From: CAZVJA01 sp964626885
GTDB taxonomy: Bacteria > Planctomycetota > Planctomycetia > Planctomycetales > Planctomycetaceae
Length of the DNA stretch: 28,812 nucleotides
Direction of reading: 5' to 3'
Assembly (NCBI GenBank): GCA_964626885.1
Contig: CAZVJA010000049.1
Location: 1-28,812, forward strand
Under the pieces are notes generated by a model, which had not been told where the DNA came from, searched no databases, and saw only the letters and a list, made by a program, of their open reading frames with translations. Each line of letters starts with the position of its first letter. The first letter of the stretch is position 1. The translations under genes and the position numbers were made by a program. Below, piece after piece: positions 23,596 through 28,812 of this stretch.

Positions 23596-24816
23596 TTAAT
23601 TCATGTTGGCACTCATGTCAAACACGGGCATCAGCAGGGCAACAAGGACGAACATAATTACGGTCCCCATCACCATCAGCATCACCGGCTCGACCATGCG
23701 GACCATGATGTCGATTTGCCGACTGATCTTGCGGTCGATGCCGTCCGCGATATTGATCAATACATTTTCCAAGTTGTTCGATTCCTCGGCGACGCGAATC
23801 ATGGCCATGACTGGGGGAGCAATCAAACCGCATTTGGCGAGCGGTTTCGACAATGAATCGCCCGAAGTAACGTTCTCGGCCGATTGACGGATCGCCTCGG
23901 CGAGCACGGTATTCCCGGTGGAGTCGCGGCTGATTTCCAGCGCTCGTAGCAGCGGCACGCCGTTTCGCAACAGCGTCCCCAGGACGCGGCAGAACCGGGA
24001 TGTGGCCGATCCCAGAAAAATGCTTCCCATAATCGGAATGCGAAGCTTCCAGCGATCGACAAAGAGCCGGCCCTGAGGAGTGCGGGACTTGTTCTTCAGC
24101 CAGTAGCCGAGCCCACCAAGCCCGGCAAGGAGAAACAACCCGTATTTGCCGAGCGTATCGCTGAGCCACAATAACATGACGGTGGCTGTCGGAAGTCCCC
24201 CTTGCTGCTCCAGTTGGGCAAACAACTCGGCAAACTTGGGGACGAAGAAGACAACAAGAACCGTCGTCACGACGAAGCCCGCGACGGCAAGAAAAGCCGG
24301 GTAAGCCATCGCGCCGGTGACACGTCCCTTGAGTTCTTCCTGCAGCTCCAAAAAGTCGGCGGTCCGCTTGAGTGCGTCTTCGAGGAATGCTCCTTCCGAG
24401 CCGGCCCGAACCATGCTCACCGTCAACTCCCCGAACACATCCGGGTGCCGGGCAAACGCTTGATCGAGCGGAGTTCCCTCGACGACGCGATCGCGGACGT
24501 CCGTCAGCACGGTCTTCAGCCTCGGGTGGGCTGCCTGCTCGGAAAGGACCTGCAGCGCGGAGAGCAATGGGACGCCATTCTGCAGCAGATCCGCAAGCTG
24601 AGTGAGGTTGGCAGCCAGAAGCTCTGCCTTGATGCGTCCGCCTCGCTTGAATATCTGCTGCCAATTCGGTTTGGCCGCGATGGCATCGGCGATTCGCAAC
24701 GGAAACAGTGACTGTTCCGCCAACGCACGCAGCGCATCCCGACGGCTGGCGGCGGCAATCGAGCCGACCACGTCCTGGCCCATCAGGTTTCGTGCTGTGT
24801 AGGCGAAATCAGGCAT
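23596..24816 (-). CDS. gspF: Type II secretion inner-membrane platform protein GspF
   Basis: This protein has 406 residues, standard for GspF. MPDFAYTARNLMGQ is the typical start. Two homologous T2SSF domains are visible, each with the motif of a helical bundle ending in a GT-plus-hydrophobic turn: LTQLADLLQNGVPLLSALQV near residue 71 and LGTLLRNGVPLLRALEI in the second half. The paired MVRAGSEGAFLEDAL and MIRVAEESNNLENVL follow the two domains. There are three membrane segments at about 170-193, 214-240 and 375-402. GspF is the core of the cytoplasmic membrane platform and is driven by GspE. It lies 66 nt after gspE in the same direction. Its ribosome site is weak. Confidence 0.96.
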   Translation of the reverse strand: MPDFAYTARNLMGQDVVGSIAAASRRDALRALAEQSLFPLRIADAIAAKPNWQQIFKRGGRIKAELLAANLTQLADLLQNGVPLLSALQVLSEQAAHPRLKTVLTDVRDRVVEGTPLDQAFARHPDVFGELTVSMVRAGSEGAFLEDALKRTADFLELQEELKGRVTGAMAYPAFLAVAGFVVTTVLVVFFVPKFAELFAQLEQQGGLPTATVMLLWLSDTLGKYGLFLLAGLGGLGYWLKNKSRTPQGRLFVDRWKLRIPIMGSIFLGSATSRFCRVLGTLLRNGVPLLRALEISRDSTGNTVLAEAIRQSAENVTSGDSLSKPLAKCGLIAPPVMAMIRVAEESNNLENVLINIADGIDRKISRQIDIMVRMVEPVMLMVMGTVIMFVLVALLMPVFDMSANMN

Positions 24817-24882
24817 GTTTGTTCAACCGACGTTGTTCTCTGGATTCAATCAATGTCTGTAGATTCTCGTGTTTTGCCGCAG

Positions 24883-26577
24883 TCAGTCGGCCTTTGTTAC
24901 TCGCAACACTTCATCAATTGTGGTCCGGCCCAGCAGAACTTTTCTCCAACCGTTCTGCCGTAATGTCTGCATTCCTTCTTCCATCGCGGCTCGTTTGATC
25001 GTTCCGGTTGAAGCTCGTTCCACCGCCAATTGCCGAACCCGCTCATTGACTTCCAATAATTCGTAAATGCCCACCCGCCCCGCGTAGCCGGTGTTTCGAC
25101 AGCTGCGGCAGCCGACGGCGCGGTAGATCGTCACGTCCGCGGATTGCGTTTCGTCATATGGGAAGTCAGCGGGAACATCTTCCCGCGGCGGAAGGAATGG
25201 CTCTCGGCATTCCTTGCAAAGAGTTCGCACCAGCCGTTGGGCCATGATTCCCTCGACCGTGCTCGACACCAGGAACGGCTCGACTCCCATGTCAGAGAGC
25301 CGCATGAAAGCGCCGGCGGCATCGTTCGTGTGGAGCGTGCTGAAGACCAAGTGCCCGGTGAGCGATGCTTGAATCGCATTCTCGGCGGTCTCGAAGTCTC
25401 GAATTTCGCCGACAAGCACGACGTCCGGATCGTGCCGCAGAATTGCCCGCAGGCTGGCGGCAAAGGTTAACCCGACCTTGTGATGGACTTGGATCTGGTT
25501 GATCCCATCGAGTTGGTATTCGATGGGATCCTCGGTCGTGATGATTTTGGTCTCTTCGTCCTTGATCTCGTTGAGCGCACTATAAAGCGTGGTCGTTTTT
25601 CCCGAGCCGGTCGGACCGGTCACCAGGATGATGCCGTGCGGCAGTTGAATCAGCTTGTTGAATTTCGCGTAGATGTCCTCATCCATGCCGATCCCGCGAA
25701 GCGAAAACTTCATCGCATTCTTGTCGAGTACGCGCATCACGATCCCCTCGCCGTGCAGCATGGGAATCACCGAAACGCGAATGTCGATCTCACGGCCGGA
25801 GATCTTCAACTTGATGCGGCCGTCCTGCGGTACCCGCTTCTCCGCGATGTTCATCCGGGCCATGATCTTCAACCGGCTAATGATCGCGGCCTGAAACCGG
25901 TTGATCTCCGGAGGGGTCGGTTGTTTCTGCAACACGCCGTCGATGCGATAGCGAATCTTGAGACCTTCCGCCTGTGACTCGATATGAATGTCGCTTGTGC
26001 GCGATTCGACCGCCTCGGTCAGAATCTCGTTGACCAGATTGACCACCGAGGCCTGCTGCGCCATTTCGGAGGCTTCGGACGGATCCCACTCGATCTCCTC
26101 AAGCAGTTCGACGTCGCCCGATTGGTCAGCCTGGGCCATGAGACCGTCGACCATTTCGGCTCCGACCCCAAGGTGCGATTTAATGAACCGCGCGACTTCC
26201 GCCGGGGGGGCGACACAGGCTGTGATACTCCGTCCGATGGCCGATCCCACGGCGTCGAGGGAGTGCAAATCAAACGGATTTCCCGTAACGACGGTCAAAG
26301 AAGATTCGTGATCGGAGAGCGGGAAGACTCCGTAACGGTGAATCAACTTTGCCGGGAACTGGGTCAGGAGGGCAGGATCGGGGGAGATCGCTGTCAGATC
26401 GACCGTTTCGAGCCCCAAGGTCGCCGCCACTGCCGCCAGGGCTTCTTCCTCGGTGGCATACCCCAACTCTACCGCGGCACGATGGAGTCCCCCGTCCCGC
26501 TCCAGGGCCTCTCGGGCGACCTGCAGCTGGCGCACATCGAGAAACGGAGTTTCAGCGATGGTGGGGAGGGAAGCCAT
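24883..26577 (-). CDS. gspE: Type II secretion ATPase GspE
   Basis: This protein has 564 residues, normal length. The N-terminal MshEN/T2SSE_N domain covers about residues 20-160 (LGYATEEEALAAVA, YGVFPLSDHESSLTVVTGNP). A linker leads to the ATPase core: ASDIHIES-like SRTSDIHIESQAEG, the Walker A GPTGSGKTT at about 321-329, an Asp box (TTEDPIEYQLDGINQIQV), Walker B VVLVGEIRDFETAE, and the His box STLHTNDAAGA. The zinc-binding tetracysteine motif is intact (Cys 454, 457, 490 and 493: CKEC then CRSC), which in GspE proteins supports contact with GspF and GspL. It is the first gene of the T2SS operon. No good ribosome site precedes ATG 26577, although a plausible promoter lies about 250 nt upstream. 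Confidence 0.97.
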   Translation of the reverse strand: MASLPTIAETPFLDVRQLQVAREALERDGGLHRAAVELGYATEEEALAAVAATLGLETVDLTAISPDPALLTQFPAKLIHRYGVFPLSDHESSLTVVTGNPFDLHSLDAVGSAIGRSITACVAPPAEVARFIKSHLGVGAEMVDGLMAQADQSGDVELLEEIEWDPSEASEMAQQASVVNLVNEILTEAVESRTSDIHIESQAEGLKIRYRIDGVLQKQPTPPEINRFQAAIISRLKIMARMNIAEKRVPQDGRIKLKISGREIDIRVSVIPMLHGEGIVMRVLDKNAMKFSLRGIGMDEDIYAKFNKLIQLPHGIILVTGPTGSGKTTTLYSALNEIKDEETKIITTEDPIEYQLDGINQIQVHHKVGLTFAASLRAILRHDPDVVLVGEIRDFETAENAIQASLTGHLVFSTLHTNDAAGAFMRLSDMGVEPFLVSSTVEGIMAQRLVRTLCKECREPFLPPREDVPADFPYDETQSADVTIYRAVGCRSCRNTGYAGRVGIYELLEVNERVRQLAVERASTGTIKRAAMEEGMQTLRQNGWRKVLLGRTTIDEVLRVTKAD

Positions 26578-26831
26578 AAATCACGTATGTCTAAATTGGG
26601 CGTCGAATCGAGGGAGGTAAAATCGGGGGGGGCTCTGACACCGTGGTATGCGTAACCCGTTCGATTCGATCGCCAGTTTTTTTCAGGTAGGGTTGAGGAA
26701 CAAAGTTCCGGCAACGCGTCTTTTGAGGCAGGGCTTTTCGGCAGGTTTCATCGTGAGCAGGCGGTAGGCCGTGGTTTTGGTCTGGGGCCGGCTGGCTCAA
26801 TGGTGGGAAGTCGCTAACATATATGTCGGAG

Positions 26832-26858
26832 TTTATACATACCGTTGATTAGCGTCAA
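26832..26858 (-). promoter_or_regulatory. Likely sigma70-type promoter of the T2SS operon
   Basis: On the - strand TTGACG (26858-26853, 5 of 6) and TATAAA (26837-26832, 5 of 6, with TG directly upstream) are separated by 15 nt, slightly short. Transcription would begin near 26825 and give gspE a leader of about 250 nt. The palindrome ACATATATGT lies right at the expected start site. Confidence 0.4.
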
Positions 26859-27113
26859 GGTACCCCCCTGACCCCCTTCGGTAGGTGGTAGAAACCGGCG
26901 AATTGGTGATAAATCGTGAAATTATAAGGGGTTCGGACTTGCCGTTCTGGGAAGGGCGAAACCATCGTAACATTAATCTAACAAAACACTTATGTTAAAA
27001 CATCCCGAATTGGAATTGTGGAGCAATGTGAGACTGGGATAATTGGGAATTTTAGCAATTTTCTGGGTAGGGGCGTTTCCCCAGTTGTTTCAGCGGCAGG
27101 TCACTCCCCCGAA

Positions 27114-27119
27114 TATAAT
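27114..27119 (+). promoter_or_regulatory. Perfect -10 hexamer toward the EF-hand gene
   Basis: TATAAT matches the consensus exactly, about 75 nt before the leader ORF. No good -35 lies at the right distance (TTGTTT at 27085 is 23 nt away), so an activator or a different sigma factor may be needed, or the match is chance. Confidence 0.3.
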
Positions 27120-27193
27120 CGGCAGAGGGATTCCGAGGCGGGGTCATAACGGTTTGTCAGTCATCAGGCTTTATCGATTGAGGAGAAAGGGCG

Positions 27194-27280
27194 ATGCGGG
27201 AGGCTGGTAACGGTGTCAGCCATTTTCAATCCACCGAAGAAGACTCTCGAGTCGGGATCGGGTTTGTATCGCGTAAGTGA
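27194..27280 (+). CDS. 28-residue leader ORF upstream of the EF-hand gene
   Basis: ATG at 27194 is preceded by AGGAGAAAGG (27181-27190), the best ribosome site in this part of the window. The ORF runs 28 codons to TGA at 27278-27280. One codon (AAT) then separates it from ATG 27284 of the next gene, in the same frame. The peptide (MREAGNGVSHFQ at its start, GIGFVSRK at its end) has no signal sequence and no recognised family. The main gene lacks its own good ribosome site, so ribosomes finishing the leader probably restart at 27284. Alternatively the leader was once the N-terminus of the main protein. Whether the peptide itself matters cannot be judged from one sequence. Confidence 0.35.
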   Translation: MREAGNGVSHFQSTEEDSRVGIGFVSRK

Positions 27281-27283
27281 AAT

Positions 27284-28219
27284 ATGGGTGGCGCTTCCGT
27301 GAGATTCTTGAAGTCACGCACTGCAAGGCTGATCCTGCTGCTGGCGGTCGCGGGGGGGTTGGTGCCATTTACTATTCCAACGGACGATGGGGAGACCCAA
27401 GAATCTGACCTGGCACGACCTGTGAAGAAGTACCGGCGATCTGGTGAGAAGCGATCACCCGTAGTTGCCGAGAAGCCGCAGTCGGCGATCCGGTCTCTCT
27501 CCACACCAGTTGAATCCCCATCTCCGCCGGCCGAATTGATGGCGGCAACAGCCGCTGCACCGATTCCAACGAGCGGTCTCCCCACGGCAATGCCTCGGTC
27601 AGAAGCGCTCAACTCCCCTCTCGTCACTCTCGGCAAAGTCACCAGATACGCTGAACGGTTGCTGGCACTCTTTGACCGCGATCGAAACGGGCGGCTGGAA
27701 CCTGCCGAATGGGCCGCCATGCACGGAGATCCCCGCGCAGCCGACCTGAACGGAGATGGAATCGTGGAGCTTGATGAATTGACCCGCCATGTCGCGGATT
27801 ACGGGCGCGGACGGCGAACCCGGTTGATTGTTGATGATGCCATGAATACCGCGACGGCTCCCGTCGGCGGGAACGCGGGCTCGCAGAGCGATATGCCTGC
27901 CACGCCGAATGGTCAGTCACCAACAGGGGACGATCCGGCGGCAGCCAGACGAAACCGCCGGTTTGCCGTTTCCCCCTCCCGGTTGCCACAGGGTTTGCCT
28001 GAATGGTTTCTCGACAGGGACGCCGATGGCGACGCACAACTAACACTGCAGGAGTTCGCGCCGGCCGGCGAAACGGGACAACAGGAAGAGTTCCGGAAAC
28101 TCGACCAGAATAACGACGGACTGCTCACTGCTTCCGAGTACGTCCGCGCCGCCAGCACAAAACCCGCCGCCAAGCCATCTGGATCGAACGACGCGGGCGC
28201 GGAAACCAAGCCGCAGTAG
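27284..28219 (+). CDS. Secreted or membrane-anchored four-EF-hand protein
   Basis: This protein has 311 residues. Basic MGGASVRFLKSRTAR is followed by the hydrophobic stretch LILLLAVAGGLVPF, a signal peptide or anchor. Residues 35-110 are disordered and Pro/Ser/Ala-rich. Two pairs of calcium-binding loops follow: 131-142 (DRDRNGRLEPAE), 154-165 (DLNGDGIVELDE), 246-257 (DADGDAQLTLQE, with Ala in place of the usual Gly at position 6) and 274-285 (DQNNDGLLTASE). Each has acidic or Asn ligands at positions 1, 3 and 5 and Glu at 12. A disordered Gly/Pro/Asn linker separates the pairs. EF-hand proteins of this kind are very common in planctomycete envelopes; partners are unknown. It diverges from the T2SS operon and starts 3 nt after the leader ORF's stop. 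The start is supported by the signal sequence, not by a ribosome site. Confidence 0.85.
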   Translation: MGGASVRFLKSRTARLILLLAVAGGLVPFTIPTDDGETQESDLARPVKKYRRSGEKRSPVVAEKPQSAIRSLSTPVESPSPPAELMAATAAAPIPTSGLPTAMPRSEALNSPLVTLGKVTRYAERLLALFDRDRNGRLEPAEWAAMHGDPRAADLNGDGIVELDELTRHVADYGRGRRTRLIVDDAMNTATAPVGGNAGSQSDMPATPNGQSPTGDDPAAARRNRRFAVSPSRLPQGLPEWFLDRDADGDAQLTLQEFAPAGETGQQEEFRKLDQNNDGLLTASEYVRAASTKPAAKPSGSNDAGAETKPQ

Positions 28220-28273
28220 CGCTCATGGGACGTTCGCGCCGCCCGCTCCCGTTTCAAGATGCTCCGACTCGGC

Positions 28274-28812
28274 CTAGTACCGGTAATACTCCGGTTTAAA
28301 GGGGCCTTCGACCGGGACGTTGATGTACTCGGCTTGCTTTGGCGTCAGCTTGGTCAGCTTCACACCGAGCTTGGCCAGATGCAGCCGCGCGACTTCTTCG
28401 TCAAGTTTCTTCGGCAGCATGTGCACGCCGACAGAGTATTTATCGGTCTCGGTCCAGAGAGCGATCTGCCCGAGCACCTGGTTGGTGAAGCTGTTTGACA
28501 TCACGAACGAGGGGTGCCCCGTCGCGCAGCCGAGGTTCACCAGCCGACCTTCCGCCAGCACGATGATTGCCTTCCCGTCAGGGTAGACGAACTTATCGAC
28601 CTGCGGCTTGATGTTCACCTTCTTGATGTCTTTCCGGTTCTTCAAGTACGCCACTTCGATTTCGGCGTCGAAGTGCCCGATGTTGCAGACGATCACCTCA
28701 TGCTTCATCGCATCCAGATGCTCGCTGCGGATGACGTCGCAGCAGCCGGTAGCGGTCACGAAGATGTCCCCCAACCGGGCGGCTTCTTCCATCGTGGTCA
28801 CTTGGTAGCCTT
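28274..28812 (-). CDS. ahcY: S-adenosylhomocysteine hydrolase, C-terminal part (5' end outside window)
   Basis: The frame is open through the right edge of the window; the GTG at 28801 is internal, preceded by codons for Gly-Tyr-Gln. About 179 residues are visible. They match the end of adenosylhomocysteinase closely: TMEEAARLGDIFVTATG, IRSEHLDAMKHEVIVCNIGH, FDAEIEVAYL, GRLVNLGCATGHPSFVMS, and the C-terminal tail ending KPEYYRY, whose Lys and Tyr contact NAD of the neighbouring subunit. The enzyme hydrolyses S-adenosylhomocysteine to adenosine and homocysteine in the cytoplasm, relieving inhibition of methyltransferases. It is convergent with the EF-hand gene and separated by 54 nt, in which I see no clear terminator. 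It is functionally unrelated to the T2SS. Confidence 0.98.
   Translation of the reverse strand, partial: GYQVTTMEEAARLGDIFVTATGCCDVIRSEHLDAMKHEVIVCNIGHFDAEIEVAYLKNRKDIKKVNIKPQVDKFVYPDGKAIIVLAEGRLVNLGCATGHPSFVMSNSFTNQVLGQIALWTETDKYSVGVHMLPKKLDEEVARLHLAKLGVKLTKLTPKQAEYINVPVEGPFKPEYYRY

Larger units (their letters stand above)
26578..27283. other. Divergent intergenic region between gspE and the EF-hand gene
   Basis: This 706-nt region has no protein-coding gene except the small leader ORF at its right end. The part from about 26815 to 27060 is clearly richer in A+T than the rest of the window. Symmetric elements seen are ACATATATGT (26817-26826), TAACAT-18 nt-ATGTTA (26968-26997), and CTGGG-12 nt-CCCAG enclosing GGGG/CCCC (27063-27084). 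These could be operator sites or RNA hairpins. The region must carry promoters for both flanking transcripts. A short - strand ORF at 26591-26800 has no recognisable character. Confidence 0.6.

Noticed and set aside
1..28812. CRISPR arrays, tRNA or rRNA genes, insertion sequences, phage genes, att sites
   Set aside because: By eye I found no regularly spaced direct repeats, no tRNA-like cloverleaf with conserved TTC loop sequence, no rRNA segments and no transposase or integrase motifs. A tRNAscan or repeat finder would be needed to exclude small elements formally.

Overview
The window looks like a piece of a planctomycete chromosome. It is GC-rich. Its type II secretion (T2SS) proteins are unusually long, the secretin carries a Cys/His-rich tail, and it contains large membrane-anchored VWA/Bat-like proteins, an NPCBM-type protein and an EF-hand protein. 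These features are familiar from Planctomycetes; the lineage call is inference from protein character, not from a marker gene.

Region 1 (about 1-10940, + strand) starts inside a BatA-like membrane protein. A VWA-domain membrane protein follows through an ATGA start/stop overlap. Next come a large membrane protein with a coiled-coil C-terminus, a secreted coiled-coil protein with two CxxC pairs, a small secreted protein (again overlapping), a PA14-like/NPCBM protein and a BON-domain secreted protein. The first two genes resemble the Bat/MoxR-associated modules of planctomycetes; the MoxR and DUF58 genes expected upstream would lie outside the window.

Region 2 (about 10690-26580, - strand) is a nearly complete T2SS locus, transcribed gspE-F-G-H-I-J-K, then a PilM/PilN-like (GspL-role) protein, then a PilO-like (GspM-role) protein with a GspC/PilP-like C-terminus, then gspD and a lipoprotein gene. 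Several junctions overlap by 1-4 nt, so translational coupling is likely. GspE would power GspF and the inner-membrane platform. GspG would build the pseudopilus capped by GspH-I-J-K. GspD would form the outer-membrane channel, and the terminal lipoprotein is a candidate pilotin or secretin accessory. No prepilin peptidase (GspO) and no separate gspC are present. The secretin has about eight N-domain-like repeats before its core, suggesting a very long periplasmic vestibule.

The tail of the lipoprotein gene runs 245 nt antisense into the BON gene.

Region 3 (26578-28812) holds a 706-bp, relatively AT-rich divergent intergenic region with a plausible promoter toward gspE. It also holds a 28-codon leader ORF with an excellent ribosome site, immediately upstream of and in frame with a secreted four-EF-hand protein. 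The C-terminal part of ahcY (S-adenosylhomocysteine hydrolase) lies at the window edge on the - strand. I saw no tRNA, rRNA, CRISPR array, transposase or integrase.
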